Positions 13,601-23,950 of a stretch of 64,000 bases of DNA are shown here, piece by piece. Each line of letters begins with the position of its first letter. Position 1 is the first letter of the stretch. The notes below the pieces were generated by a model. That model was not told where the DNA came from. It ran no database searches and saw nothing but the letters and a program-made list of their open reading frames with translations. Source of the DNA: Scleropages formosus. Taxonomy: Eukaryota; Chordata; Actinopteri; Osteoglossiformes; Osteoglossidae. The stretch spans positions 16,638,112 through 16,702,111 of the forward strand of contig NC_041826.1 of NCBI RefSeq assembly GCF_900964775.1, given 5' to 3'. The position numbers and the translations under genes were made by a program.

Positions 13601-16600
13601 AAATATGCATTTTAAGAGGATTTTCCAAACTAAGGGGCATTCTCTCAGCTCCACTGTTACACCAGGATATCTGAATTATGGCATAGTCACGCTCACCCAT
13701 GTGGGCAGTGCTTAAGGACATGTCTTCTAATCTTAGCTGGATACACAATAGCATGTCCAGGAAAACAAGCACTGCACTGCCATGCATGTGCTCAGTGTGT
13801 CTTTCAGCTCCTGCTTCTCTCAGCAATTGTGTGTCTCCAGCACCCTTTGCTGAGCCACCACCCCCCCAACTCCCGCCCTACACTCAAGGGCAGACAGGTG
13901 CTCATCTGTATTCTTAAGCTTTGTCTTGAGTGCAGGGACGTTCGGGGCAGTAAAATTTTGCTCTCTGGAAGAGGACAGCCAAACAGCCCAGAGCACAAGC
14001 TGTGACAGCACTGTGAGGTCACCTAGGCCTCACACTCGATTGTAGATGCTGAACTATGTGCCACAATGCACAGATGGAAGCATAAAGCAATGTGTGCCAT
14101 TCTACAGGGCCGCATTAACATTGGGACATTTATTCTTGAATATGTGAAACATTTCCCAAAGGGCCACCATTATATGTGTGTTCTTTTAATGCCCATTACG
14201 CCCGCTCATGCAATACTTTGTGGATATAAATAGGTTGGGCAACAAGAGGCAGAAATCAATACACATTTTTCTCCCCTCCTTCAGTATCTCTCTCCATCAG
14301 AGCCTGGGACTGGGGGAAAATCTGGAGAGTGGGCAGTGTGTTTCACAGGGGGTTGGTCTTTAGGGTGAGGAGAGAATATGTTGGGGGTCCATTAGACTCT
14401 GAGGTCTGGAGGAGGTGGGGAACAGGGCGGGTGGACAGGAAGTAAAGAATTCTACACATATACTCTTTTCTGTGACACCTCTCTCCTTCCTGGGGAGAAC
14501 ACAGCAAATTGAAGGCCCCCAAAAGCTCTGAGCTGAAGCACAGTTTCTTGATGCTCCTCTATTCTTCCCATAAATTAAGTAGCCAAGAGGGAGGGAAACA
14601 GCACCTGCTAGGATTGACAGTGTGCGAGGTGGCGGTTTGTGCTGCTCAAGAGAGTACCATAGAACTATACCATCTACTCGTAGTAGTACCAGTTTGACAT
14701 TACTGGCTCTAATGCCCATGCTCACACTGCATCAGGGAGGGAAAGGTAGCGAGAAAGACTGGCAGAGGAACTGACACAGAGGGTACAGAAAAATGCTTTC
14801 ACGTGTATTATATCCCAAGCAACGTCTTCACAGCGGGTCATCATGGCTCAGCCAAAAATCTCATTGCTGCACTCCACTCTGTGCTGCCAGTCTACCACTG
14901 AACACCACGCAGAGGAAAACCTCAACAAAAGCCAAATCTATGCAAAAACCTCAACTGATGCATCTGTTGATTTTGACCCCATGAGGCCCTATAATCTTTT
15001 CCTGACCTGGAATGTGAATATAGGCCATGGATTAAAATAAGAGACAGCGTTTCTTCTGTCTGTATTTCACCTGTCTGTCTGACTGTGTTTCCATGTCTAG
15101 CTGATGAACCTCAGTCTGTTATCAAATGCCTATTTCACGTGTTCAGCAACACTTTTGGTCTGCCTCTAAACATTGCCAGCGTTGCACACAGTTACGTGAA
15201 ACAAAACAGCCTTTCGATTTTATGATGTTACATAATAGTACATAACTGTTGGGTAGTCACCAAGTCTTGGGGATAAATCTAATGTCACAAGGCAGATAAC
15301 ATATTCAAGCAAAAATAAATGAACATGCAGAGAACATGTGTGGAAAATGAACGTGCATCCTGTGATTCAGTAGATAGTTGGGCCTTTTTAATTGTGTTCT
15401 CTAAGAATTAATTTCTGTGTTGCGCTGCAGTTCTGGAATCCTGGTCACTGTCTCTTTTGAAAAATACTTCAGCTCAATGATAACTGAGGCCTTTCATTTA
15501 TGCTCAGCTCACTTAAGGTCCTGCAGCAAAATCTCAGTAGGGCTGACGTCTGGACTTTGACTTGACCATGCCAAAGCCTTGATTCCATTTCAGAAAATCT
15601 ATGATATGTTAGTTGTTATGTGCTGTATATGACGTCGCGACCCCACTTGGGACAAGCTGTTTCAATCAATGTGTGTGTGTGTGTGTGTCTGTAGGATTTA
15701 ATGATGACTAGACATTTACATTACATTTATTCACTTAGCTGATCCTTTTCTCCAAAGCAACTTACAATGTTAGTCCAGCTACAATTTTTTACCCATTTAT
15801 ACAGCTGGGTCATTTTTACTGGAGCAATTTGGGGTAGGTACCTTGCTCAGGGGTACTACAGCCAGAGATCAAACCTGCAGCCTTTGGATCCAAGGGCAAC
15901 AGTGTTAACCATGTAAAACCACAGAACTGAAAGGCATACCATTGTATATGACTCTCTAATGGTATGAAACTTGTATGATATCTGATATAAAATGTCAAGA
16001 TTTAATGTGGCAAAATGAAGCAGTGTACTACCAGCAGAGTGACCTAAAAAGTCCCAGTACAAACATCTGTAGCACTAGCATGAGGTGATGTCAGGGAAGT
16101 CTCTTAACACCATTCAGCAAATAAAAGTAATAAAGTTTTATTCAGCAGATCATTGAAAAGCAGTTGAGAACTCAAATCAGCTTTTTTCGAGCCACACTGC
16201 CCCAACAACATTGCACGGGGTTTGCAGGCAGCTCTGCAGCTAAACCATTGAGAACAGTAGAACAGCAAACCCACACCAGCCTATCACTGACAACTCAGCT
16301 GCAGTTTGCCTTCCCTTTTTCTTAAGGCGTTTTCAGAGAATGGAAGACGCACATGTCTGAAACGTTTGTAAAGCACAAGGCCGAAGAACGAATCGGAAGC
16401 ACCGCACAATTAGATCTGAGATCTGGGGTCCGTGCCCTCAGATGGCGTGTCGGTGGGTGGTGAGGGTGTCATCACTGTGCATCCCCCTCCCCCACCTCCA
16501 GGCCCCGCCAGCTCAGCGGAAATGCAAATCCGGACAGGGATGACCGGAATCTGGCTGGTGAGGTCATAGGGTATGTGGACACTGCTGAACGTACTAACAA

Positions 16601-19600
16601 TTACCGCCATTGAACGCATCCCTCCCGCAGTGCAATTTTTTTCCCCCCTGTCCATGACAATCATGGCCTGGGAACAATAAAGTGGCTCTCAGCAGCCAAC
16701 TGACTGCAGACATACACCAACATACTGGAGGCCAGGCGCCGTTGCTGCTCCTGCGGGCCAACGGGAGATGACATCACAGTGCGGCAGCTTGCCCTCCACC
16801 CCCCGAGGACAGCGTCAGTCGATGCTCTTCCAAGGCAACAAGATTTCCAGAGTCTAATGCATAAGCCTCTACATTTTTCATTATGGCTATGGCCTATGAC
16901 GTGCTTTACCAGAAATACCTTTCCCCACAAGCCCGCCCATACCACAGACTGCTGCTCATAAATGATTCAGTGACTCTGATAAATGTGAAAATGTATCCCC
17001 ATAAACATACCAAAGAAATAGATATGAGCATTCTGAATACAAAATTAAATGCTTTTACAGGAGTTCTATTCAGTCTCCTCAAAAGGTGGAATTTTCCATT
17101 CTCTCTGGACATCGTAATGTGTGGTGCGACAACTTCCCTGTAAAACTGCAGTAAACGAGATAAAATGTATCTGATTTGACTGAATACTGAAATCACCCAC
17201 TGGCAAATACAAACAATTGGCTTAGTGTGCAGGGCATAAAAAAACTGATTTGGGCAGCGCGGGTGTCTTTGTCCAGAAGGGCAGTTAGAACTGCAGGTTT
17301 GAATCCCAAAAGGAAAGTTGTCACTGCAAACTTGAGCAAGCCAATAAAACGAAACACTGCAATCTGTTTATGGGATATCCACTTGTCCAACCAAGTTTTG
17401 TTGTGGCAAAGTCTTTATTTGGGCAGCCGGGTTGAGATTTGGGTTTGAATCTGGCTCAATCTGTGCAGAGTTTGAATGTCCTCCCTGTGTTTGTGTGAGC
17501 TTTATCTGAGTGCTCTGGTTTCCTCCAACACCAAAGACGTACTTCGCGAAAACTGGTGAACGCAGGTAGCTCAGTATGTGAATGTTCAATTTCTCTATTA
17601 TGTGGATATGTTAAGTTTCTGTGGATTGGTGGATAGCTGCAAGTAGCTTAGTATGGTACACTGCCTCCTCACATTATATTTATTCGTCTACCTAACACTT
17701 TTGTGCAAAGCAACTTACAACTGTGGCTATCTACATTTATTTACCCATTTATTAAACAGCACAATTCTACCGGTTCAATGCTGGTTAAGTACCGTGTCAA
17801 GGATAATATAGCTGGAGGTGGGATTTAAACCTGCAGCCTTTGGATCCAAAAGCAGCAGCTTCAACCACTACACTACCAGCTGTCCATCGTAGGCCAAGGT
17901 AAACACAATTGGAACATACAGTATGTCTGTCCTTAACTCAATTTGTTTTAGAATCCAATATCAATAAGTCACAATCAACAGAAGCCAGATATTACTATTT
18001 ATCTTTTATATTGATTTATTCGCTGGTTAGGTTCTCTAAAAAAACTGTTTTAATAAATACTTTATTCAATAAAGAATATTATTGAATAAAAAATCCATCT
18101 CATTCTCATCAAGTTCAAACAACAGTGAAATTAAAACTAATGTAAAATTAAAAACACACATCATCTCCGCAATCTTCTGCTCAGTTGGCAACCGATTCAT
18201 CACATAAACATGTCCAATGTCCATCAACGTCTGGCCGCTTTGAACTGTCTTTATTATCTACAAAATCAATAAATACTTAATACAGATGTGCCTCAATTTA
18301 CACTTTAGGTTCTGTATAAATAGCGGTATGAAAAATCTACACATTTTGTGTTAATATTTTATTACAATTTAAAAATGAGTGAAAATAATGTAACCTTCTC
18401 TCCACAAACTCCAGTTCAGTACTGACTGTTGAACGATTCATTCCACAAACATGTGCGATGTTCATCATCTTGTAATGGGTCTCCAGCACTCTCAAACACC
18501 AGATACCAGCTCTAAGTTCTGCGGAAGGGTGATAAATTAGGGTGGTGTCACACTAAATTCATTCCTAATAAGCAGAAACACCGGTCACATTCACTGCACA
18601 ACAAACAATTTTTACAACTTCTACAGACAGCTGGTAGAATGAGATGCTGCAGCTGGACTGAAAAGTCCCGGGTTTGAACCCGACCTCCAGCTGTAATATC
18701 CTTGAGCAACATACACACACACACACATTTTCAGAACCGCTTGTCCCATATGGGGTCGCAGGGAACCGGAGCCTACCCGGCAACACAGGGCGTAAGGCCG
18801 GAGGGGGAGGGGACACACCCAGGACGGGACACCAGTCCGTCGCAAGGCACCCCAAGCGGGACTCGAACCCCAGACCCACTGGAGAGCAGGACCCGGTCCA
18901 ACCCACTGCGCCACCGCACCCCCTGCTTGAGCAACATACTTAACCTAAAATTGCTCTAATTAAGTTATCCAGCTGTACAAGTTGGTAAAAAATAAAGTAG
19001 CTTAACATTGTGAGTTTCTTTGGTAAAAGTGTCGGTTGAATGAATAAATGTTAATGCGGAACAAAGCTGTGAAAAATACAATTAAAGAGCAAAATATTAG
19101 TATATTAGAAAAAAGCAAATGTTCATAAGAGAAGGAGTAACTGTATATTTAGCACTGTACTGCTGCCATGGACAGAGGTTATCAGCTAAATACAAATTAA
19201 TATTTATAACAGTAATTGTTATGATCTGAAAAATGCACACACACACACTGTCTGAAGCCGTTTGTCCCAAGCGGGGTCGTGGCGAACATGCCTGTCCGTC
19301 GCAAGGCAGTCCAAGTAGGATTCGAACCCCAGACCCACCAGAGAGCAGGATTCAGCCAAGCCTGCCACGCTACCGCGCCCCCTCATCTGAAAAATACTGA
19401 AACCCAATTACTAACGTTCCAAACTCATTAGAAGTTCATCAGTATGGGACTGGCCCAAATTTGCTAATCCTTTGGTTTTTTTTCATGGCTAAACTGTGAC
19501 TGCCAGCAAACACTACGGGAAGCATTTAGAATAGTTGGCAAACGCCACATGTGAGGGACAGTTCATGAGCATCTTCCCACCATGGCCACATATTGATTGT

Positions 19601-22600
19601 GAACTAAAGAAACAGTGTGTGGAGAGCACAGACACACAGACAAGTACTTATGCATTCATATGTAACTGTGGGCAGCATATTGGCACAGCAACTAGTGCTG
19701 CAGCCTCCCAGTGCCTGGGTGGTGTGACAAGATGTGGGTTCAGTCCCTGCTCAGTCTGTGTGGAGTTTGCATGTCCTCCCCGTGTCTGCATGGGTTTCCT
19801 CCAGTTGCTCCGGTTTCCTCCCACAGCCCAAAAGACACGCTGTTCAGGTTCCCCCATAGTGTGTGAGTGACAGAGGGAGTGTGTTCCACTGATGTATGGA
19901 TGAGTGACCCAGTGTAAGTAGTGTACCTAGCAGTGTAAGTCACCGCGGTGAATAAGGTGTGTGGGCTCATAACACTACATAGAGTTTGTTGGAAGTTGCT
20001 TTGGAGAAAAGCATTTGATAAATGTACCCATTACCAAATGTTAACATTACTTCTTTGGTAATTTTGGCACAACCAGCCGTCCAAATCAATAAATCTCTCA
20101 GGGCCTGAAAATGGTGTCAAAATTAAGGTTTTCTCCTTGGCTCTGACCATTGCCAGGAAGAAAAAGCAGAAAAAAGCTCACATGCTGGAGCACGAGGTCA
20201 CTACCACAGACCAACAAAACGCAACTGTGACTTTCCACCCTATGCAGGTAAAATAACATCAAAGGGGCCACAACATGAGGATCAGTTACCCCAAGTTTTA
20301 CATTTACAAATCATCGCCGATGCCGTGATGTTGCATAGAGTAGGGAAAAAAATGAAGGCAGGGAAATGAAATGAAGGGAAAGTTTAGCTGACCAAACCCC
20401 TGGCCACACACAGCTGCCCATCATGTACAATGTATATGGACACCCAATAACCTTTAAGGTCTTGCATGGCCTGTTTTCAGAAAGCAAACCCATCACCTCC
20501 TCCTCTCTTTTCCCCTAACGGTGGGGGCTCAGTAACCTCACTTTATGGGAGGTATGAGCCCTCCAGCCAGCTCTCAGCCAAGACTGAAAGTAGACTAGGT
20601 TCTGCACTAGAGAAATGGTGAGTGGCAATAGATGCAGCAAGACGTCAACTAGTGCTTAAGAAAAAAGCCCCTCCTAAAGGCAGCTGTACTTACAATTAAT
20701 AATTTGAACTTTGCATTTTCTTCATATGTTCAAATCCAAAGGACAGTTTGCTTCAGGTCCCTTCACTTCTGGATGGTTCTTCTGCAGACAGGCCCAATGG
20801 TAAAGCACCAAAAATGGCCTCTGAGTGGAAACTGTATGTGAAGCCAGACCCTCATCATGACTCACAGCCAGACAATCAGACAAAAGTGGACAGAGCAGCA
20901 GTTGTAGCATCTGGTTGTTTACAAAGCTTATTATTCCATGTCTGGGGAATATATTCAACTATTTAAAGACCTCGAAAATCATACTTACATCCCAAATCCT
21001 CTTTTCTATCTACACTTACTTGAAAAGTTTTACTCAGATCTTTTTTTTCCCAAGTACATTAAAATGCTGGTGCAAAGAAAAAAAAATCTGTTAAAATTGT
21101 CTTGCAAAAATGTAAGTCCAAAAATAAAGCAGCTCTAATAAAGTTAACATGAAGAATGTATTCGGTTGTTCCAGACCACTTTATGAGTCACGGCGACTGC
21201 ATCACCTTTGCTGCCAGAAGTAAAGATCCTTCCGGTTGCAAGCGAGCTTTATTGTTTTCATGATTGACTCGAGCTCCTCCGGGGACAATGTGGAGCCTTC
21301 TCCTGGTCACCCTCACACTAATGGCCTCCACTTTGGTGAAGCCAATCTTATTAGCCTCTGGGACTTTTTTTTTTTTGCTTACGGCTTTCACATTTCCACA
21401 CCGACCTTGAGATGAGTACGCAGTCAGCAACTGCGCCGACTCTTCCTGGATCCAGCGGCGAGACCCTGTGACTGGAGCGCACCGTTCGGTTCTTCAGTAA
21501 AAAAGCACAGCCGAGCGGCGATATAAATCGGGGACGCCGTGTGGGCAGATCCTCTTCGCAGCAGAGCCCAACCACACCGAGCTGACATTTACCACCATCA
21601 TTCCACTCCGGATGTCCCTTCCCTCGCTCTGCCTCTTTGTTCACCCGTCACAGCGCCTCTTCTGTTTCCCCTTGGCCCATATCCTCCGTCTCCTCCTATT
21701 CTCTCTCGTGCTCAACTTCTTGCCAAGAGAGCAAATGAAGAGACTCAGGTGTTAATGTGAACATTAATATAGCACAGTCCCTGCAAGGAGTCACAGCTGG
21801 GGGGCCGCAGCTTGAAGTTGACTCCAGGAAAGGCTTTTGGCTGGGTGAACAAAGGCCCTTGTATAAACTGCTCTCAGAACAATGGACTTGTGTTTATTTA
21901 GATCTTGAACCGAACAATACGTAACAGAAACCATATGGACTACACCCTTTAAAAATAGCAGCTCCGTTCTGTCATCAATAATCTTAACGCCTCACGTTTC
22001 TGTCAACTACTATGATCTAGCTTCTTCAGGAACATGCTTAACTAGGCCTGGGATCGATACGCTGCAGGTCACCTCCTCCCATCTCACACCATGTCTGAAA
22101 ACACGTCCATGTCCACTGCACCCGCAATATCTACACAGCTTTCAGCTGAATGTCTGTAACAAATCCGGTTATTAATGGAAGCGGCTCCGGTCAGATTTCT
22201 TTCCCAGCGGTACAGCTGCAGTTTTGTTGCTGGGATGTGAGCCTGCAACCATTCTGACACAAATCTAGTTCTCGAACCAGGACAAAGCCGGTCAACTCTT
22301 TACAGGGGGGACCGCAGACTGCTTCATATGAGGGCAGCATCGGTGCGTTTTTCCTCCCGGGTTCAGCTTTGACACGTCCAGCGTGGTAGGTTTCCTCCTG
22401 CGCGATCACAGGACACCAGCAGGGAACAATGGGTGCTGCGATCGCATGTTCGAGACCCTCAGCCCTTTGGGTGTCTGAGTGCATCATGTAGGGGGGATCT
22501 TCATAAATACTGGACACAGCAGGACCAGTGTACAGTATGTCTACGCCTGCAATATGACCTCAACCTTTTTACTGCGAAATAAAAGATTAACTATGGCGGT

Positions 22601-23426
22601 AACATATTCATGTAAAAATACTAAGGTGAAGTACTAAAAAATAAGTGTCACAACACCAGCCCTCAAAAAAAAAAAAAAAAAAACTATTACTGTCCAGGCT
22701 CATTTTTTAAATGAATCTCTGTTTAGTCCTTTTGCTACAAAGTATACAGTAAATGGTGAGAGTGAGCACAGCATCCTGGGGGGGTGTCTGTGTGTGGAGA
22801 GGGCTCTCACACTCAGTGCACACACACACACTCACACAGGTATCACAGTTGTTCCAGCAGAGCTCCCTGTGCTTCCAGCTGTGTATTCACCGCCAGTGTG
22901 TGTGTGTGAGTGTGTGTGTCCCTCTGGCTGAACCTTCCAAATACAGTCGAACTGCACCCTTTTTTTGCCCGCCCGGCGATGTACCTGTCCAGCAAGCGCC
23001 ATTCCGCGCACGCGTCGTTCGTTGCACCAGTGCCACAGTGGCCACGCGACACCGCACACCTTCCCCACCTCACCTAGCTGAGGCGGCTGCAGTTATTAAC
23101 ACCCCACCCCGCAACACTCACACACACACAGACACGCACACGCACAAACAACAGACACACACACTGGTCCCAAACTCACACGCGGCCGAGTGCCGGCGGC
23201 GGCTCGGTACCTCCTGCAGCTGCTCGAGCTCCCGCTTCAGCGCGTCCTGCTCCGCCTCGAGCTCCGCGTACTGCTGCTTCAGCGCGTGGTTCTCCTCGAG
23301 CACGGCGAGCCCGCACTCCGCCGCGCGCATCTTCTCCCGGTTCGCCTCGGCCAGCTCGCGCGCCAGGCGCTCCACCTCGACGCGGTACTGCTCCACGGTC
23401 TCCGGGCATCCTCCCCCGGCGGCCAT
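1126..23426 (-). CDS. bicd1: bicaudal D homolog 1 (dynein cargo adaptor), first four coding exons
   Basis: Coding exons in transcript order: 23211-23426, 2137-2349, 1713-1865, 1126-1554, all phase 0 with GT donors and AG acceptors, giving residues 1-337. The gene runs on past position 1. BICD proteins are long coiled-coil adaptors that link dynein-dynactin to Rab6 vesicles and other cargo. Visible: the N-terminal coiled coil, the CC1-box AAECG (residues 35-39, the AAxxG motif that contacts dynein light intermediate chain), the near-invariant block [20 protein letters not shown] in exon 3, and LLSEL (319-323), which fits the Spindly-type dynactin motif. The exon 2 text ([18 protein letters not shown]) matches BICD1 better than BICD2. 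The start is ATG 23426 in a good context (GCGATGG); an in-frame reading extends upstream but looks like 5' UTR. Intron 1 is 20.9 kb and full of repeats. Paralogue assignment rests on remembered sequence. Confidence 0.93.
1629..1661. repeat. (GT)n microsatellite in bicd1 intron 3
   Basis: A run of alternating GT beginning near 1629, breaking into GC/GT near 1657. It lies between coding exons 3 and 4. Confidence 0.9.
1713..1865 (-). CDS. bicd1: bicd1 coding exon 3
   Basis: 51 codons, [11 protein letters not shown] through LKQNQ, between acceptor TGTCAG and donor GTATGAG. It holds the most conserved part of the BICD coiled coil (residues 144-194). Confidence 0.94.
2137..2349 (-). CDS. bicd1: bicd1 coding exon 2
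   Basis: 71 codons, [11 protein letters not shown] through LQEMTE, between acceptor CCCAAG and donor GTACCG. Phase 0 at both ends. Coiled coil, BICD1-like text. Confidence 0.93.
2350..5755. other. bicd1 intron 1, distal part, no gene seen
   Basis: AT-rich intronic sequence. Only short ORFs without family resemblance. It contains one near-consensus CTCF-like motif (3755-3767) and nothing else I can name. Confidence 0.5.
3755..3767 (+). promoter_or_regulatory. CTCF-like motif
   Basis: CCACCAGGTGGAG differs from the core CCASYAGRKGGCR at one position (A for C near the 3' end). Motif match only. Confidence 0.3.
5756..5967 (-). repeat. TG-tailed tRNA-derived SINE (family B), copy 1
   Basis: Antisense copy of the family that on its sense strand begins GGGGG(C/T)G-GTGGCG, has a B-box-like GGTTCGAGTCC and ends before a TG run. 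Flanked by GAGGGAGATATA (5744-5755) and GAGGGAAGATATA (5968-5980), an imperfect target duplication. It lacks most of the TG tail and is diverged, so an older copy. Confidence 0.85.
6890..7090 (-). repeat. tRNA-derived SINE with LINE-type tail (family A)
   Basis: Antisense copy. On the plus strand it starts with the tail (TTAGCTGACACTT, CTCCAAAG), then TTTACCCATTTATACAGCTG, then TACCTTGCTCAAGGGTACTA, and ends in the degraded tRNA-like head. Sense orientation is head 7090 to tail 6890. Confidence 0.75.
7091..8589. other. bicd1 intron 1, unassigned stretch
   Basis: No repeat family recognised. Two modest ORFs (7362-7775 plus, 137 codons; 7952-8164 minus, 70 codons) have no resemblance I can name and no clear splice context. 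Possibly an old transposon remnant. Confidence 0.4.
8590..9125 (+). mobile_element. LINE fragment, reverse-transcriptase C-terminal end
   Basis: A broken reading across several frames recovers pieces typical of the C-terminal end of L2/CR1-like non-LTR elements: YLQDL near 8912-8926 and [10 protein letters not shown] near 9047-9076. The same order of pieces recurs on the minus strand at 56731-57440. 5'-truncated and interrupted by stops and shifts, so inactive. Confidence 0.7.
9126..9387. other. AT-rich intronic stretch
   Basis: No coding or repeat signal beyond the possible degraded end of the LINE fragment (GAATAAATGTACATG near 9143). Confidence 0.4.
9399..9608 (+). repeat. TG-tailed tRNA-derived SINE (family B), copy 2, full length
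   Basis: Sense copy with A-box-like GGCGTAGTGGGTTGG, B-box-like GGTTCGAGTCC, and a TG tail. Flanked by perfect 11-bp duplications GAAATGTTCAT (9388-9398 and 9609-9619). Best-preserved full-length sense copy in the window. Confidence 0.92.
9620..9986 (+). repeat. DANA/mermaid-like SINE (family C), copy 1
   Basis: Contains the phrases typical of this teleost family: GGCAGCACAGTGGTGCAGCA head, then TTTGCATGTTCTTCCTGTG, GGGTTTCCTCC, and an ATGAATGAGTGA-type tail. The right flank GAAAGGTTCAT (9987-9997) differs by one base from the GAAATGTTCAT on the left, so this element used the same 11-bp target that family-B copy 2 later re-entered. Confidence 0.85.
9998..10323. other. Intronic stretch, nothing recognised
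   Basis: No ORF, repeat or RNA gene recognised between the family-C SINE and the tRNA-Tyr pseudogene. Confidence 0.4.
10324..10403 (+). pseudogene. tRNA-Tyr(GTA) pseudogene, unspliced, T-arm deleted
   Basis: Reads as a tRNA-Tyr gene: acceptor stem 5' CCTTTGA, D arm TAGCTCAGTTGGTAGAGC, anticodon GTA at 10357-10359, an 18-nt intron at 10361-10378, then ATCCTTAGG. Compared with the intact copies at 45253 and 48865 it lacks 11 nt covering the T-loop and half its stem, so the B box is gone and it cannot fold normally. The 5' flank (ATGTGTG) and 3' flank (GGACGC, CCAC, T-run) are shared with the copy at 48865. Confidence 0.85.
10415..10480 (+). repeat. LINE-type 3' tail adjoining the tRNA-Tyr pseudogene
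   Basis: GCTGAGATGTACATCACTTT followed by GGAGAAAAGCGTCTGCTAAA and an AATAAATGTAAA run. This matches, on the opposite strand, the end of the LINE copy at 56731-57440. Together with the tRNA part it has the layout of a short SINE. Confidence 0.65.
10667..11064. mobile_element. Solo LTR of an LTR retrotransposon (fossil)
   Basis: A 398-bp segment beginning TGTCACG and ending CATGACA, so bounded by TG...CA with short inverted ends. Flanked by a perfect 5-bp duplication CCAAC (10662-10666 and 11065-11069). An internal CATAAAAGG resembles a TATA box. No internal coding region is present, so this is a solo LTR. The 5-bp duplication fits Ty3/gypsy-like or ERV-like elements; the clade was not determined. 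The sharp ends suggest moderate age. Confidence 0.7.
11065..13263. other. bicd1 intron 1, no gene seen
   Basis: Contains a short GA run near 11701-11720 and scattered ORFs without family resemblance. No repeat family recognised. Confidence 0.45.
13277..13483 (-). repeat. TG-tailed tRNA-derived SINE (family B), copy 3
   Basis: Antisense full-length copy, flanked by a perfect 13-bp duplication TTCTTTACCTTCA (13264-13276 and 13484-13496). The exact duplication implies recent insertion. Confidence 0.92.
13497..15630. other. bicd1 intron 1, no gene seen
   Basis: Unique-looking intronic sequence with only short unremarkable ORFs. Confidence 0.45.
15631..15690 (+). repeat. TG-tailed SINE (family B), copy 4, 5'-truncated
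   Basis: Only the last part is present: CGCGACCCCACTTGGGACAA then a GT run (15670-15688). 5' truncation is usual for LINE-driven insertion. Confidence 0.75.
15717..15915 (-). repeat. tRNA-derived SINE with LINE-type tail (family A)
   Basis: Plus-strand reading: tail (TTTATTCACTTAGCTGAT, TTTTCTCCAAAGCAACTTAC), then TTTACCCATTTATACAGCTG, then GGTACCTTGCTCAGGGGTAC, then head complement GATCAAACCTGCAGCC. Nearly full length. Confidence 0.85.
15916..17220. other. bicd1 intron 1, no gene seen
   Basis: Only weak ORFs on both strands (for example 16410-16664 minus). No family or repeat recognised. Confidence 0.45.
17405..17640 (+). repeat. Degraded DANA/mermaid-like SINE (family C)
   Basis: GGTTTGAATCTGGCTCAATC followed by GAGTTTGAATGTCCTCCCTG and GCTCTGGTTTCCTCC match copies at 9620 and 19671. 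Ends are unclear. Confidence 0.65.
17671..17886 (-). repeat. tRNA-derived SINE with LINE-type tail (family A)
   Basis: Antisense copy: tail side near 17680, TTTACCCATTTATTAAACAG in the middle, head complement TTTAAACCTGCAGCCTTTGG and ACCACTACACTACC at the right end. Diverged, so old. Confidence 0.8.
17887..18627. other. AT-rich intronic stretch
   Basis: No gene or repeat family recognised. Confidence 0.45.
18628..19050 (+). repeat. Family A SINE split by a family B SINE
   Basis: The left half (18628-18714) holds the tRNA-like head, including the B-box-like GGGTTTGAACCCG. The right half (18926-19050) holds TTGCTCTAATTAAGTTATCC and the tail ending AATGAATAAATG. The two halves are separated by a younger family-B insertion with its own target duplication, so the split is a nested insertion, not a deletion. 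Confidence 0.85.
18715..18925 (-). repeat. TG-tailed tRNA-derived SINE (family B), copy 5, nested
   Basis: Full-length antisense copy with perfect 14-bp duplications CTTGAGCAACATAC (18701-18714 and 18926-18939), inserted in an older family-A SINE. Very close in sequence to the copies at 13277 and 32725. Confidence 0.92.
19235..19384 (-). repeat. TG-tailed SINE (family B), copy 6, internally shortened
   Basis: Has both ends and an 11-bp duplication ATCTGAAAAAT (19224-19234 and 19385-19395), but about 60 bp of the usual middle is missing. Because the duplication encloses the short form, the loss could predate or follow insertion. Confidence 0.85.
19671..20036 (+). repeat. DANA/mermaid-like SINE (family C), copy with LINE-type tail
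   Basis: Head GGCAGCATATTGGCACAGCA, B-box-like GGGTTCAGTCCC, TGTGGAGTTTGCATGTCCTC, GTTTCCTCCCACAGCCCA, and a tail TTGCTTTGGAGAAAAGCATT of the type also seen in family A and the LINE at 56731. Confidence 0.85.
20037..22660. other. bicd1 intron 1, proximal part, no gene seen
   Basis: Mixed-composition intron. Several ORFs of 60-110 codons on both strands without splice context or family resemblance. A poly-A run lies near 22667-22682. Confidence 0.45.
22820..23160. repeat. CA/GT-rich simple repeats beside bicd1 exon 1
   Basis: CACACA runs (22819-22830, 23118-23163) and a GTGTGT run (22897-22918) on the intron side of the exon. They create long open frames on both strands that are not genes. 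Confidence 0.8.
23211..23426 (-). CDS. bicd1: bicd1 coding exon 1
   Basis: 72 codons from ATG 23426 to GAG at 23211, followed by a donor GTACCG that is weak at positions +4 to +6. It encodes the first half of the dynein-binding CC1 box. The exon is GC-rich and lies in a CpG-dense block, as expected for a 5' exon. Confidence 0.92.
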
Positions 23427-23950
23427 CGCCGGACAGAGCAGAGGGACAGAGAGAGAGAGCTCAGCCGGGGGTGCGGACACCTGACCTCGCTCGTAATGCG
23501 CGCTCAGCTCAGAAGAAGGATGTCCGGATGCAATGAAACAATTCCCATAATTCTCCTCCCCGCAAGACGAGAGACCCTCGCCTCGCCTCAGGCGGCTTCT
23601 TCGAACGAAGCGAAGCGAAGCGAAGCGAAGGGGACGGTCTTGTTCCTCGAAAGCTTGTTAAAAGAAGGAGGACAGCGCTAGACCCGGGCGGCTGCCTCCT
23701 CTCCTTCGGCTATCATGCTCGCACGCGTTCCCTCCCCTTTCTTCCTTCCTTCCTTCCTTCCTTTCTCTTTTTCTGCTTATTCATGGGGTCCCGGGCGCCA
23801 TCGCTCCGGCGGGATGGAGCGCCGCGAGTGCACGGAACGCGCTCCCATCCGTGCGCTCGTGACGTCAGTTGTCCCTGTCGAGGCATCTCGCGCCGCCACG
23901 GAGTGACCTGATTGGTTCCCGGGGAGTCTGAACGGAGAAGATATCGGGGA
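23427..23950 (-). promoter_or_regulatory. Putative bicd1 promoter / CpG-rich 5' region
   Basis: CpG-dense sequence immediately upstream of the bicd1 ATG. It includes a five-fold CGAAG pentamer (23606-23630), a CTTCC run near 23743-23763 and a GTGACGTCA CRE-like site (23860-23868). No TATA box at a convincing distance. The transcription start is not identifiable from sequence alone. Confidence 0.5.

Noticed and set aside
12928-13674. 248-codon open frame on the plus strand
   Set aside because: Its second half runs through the antisense family-B SINE at 13277-13483 and the rest matches no family; an accident of the SINE composition.
22753-23484. 243-codon open frame on the plus strand
   Set aside because: It is the shadow of bicd1 exon 1 plus CA repeats; serine/histidine-threonine rich and without family resemblance.
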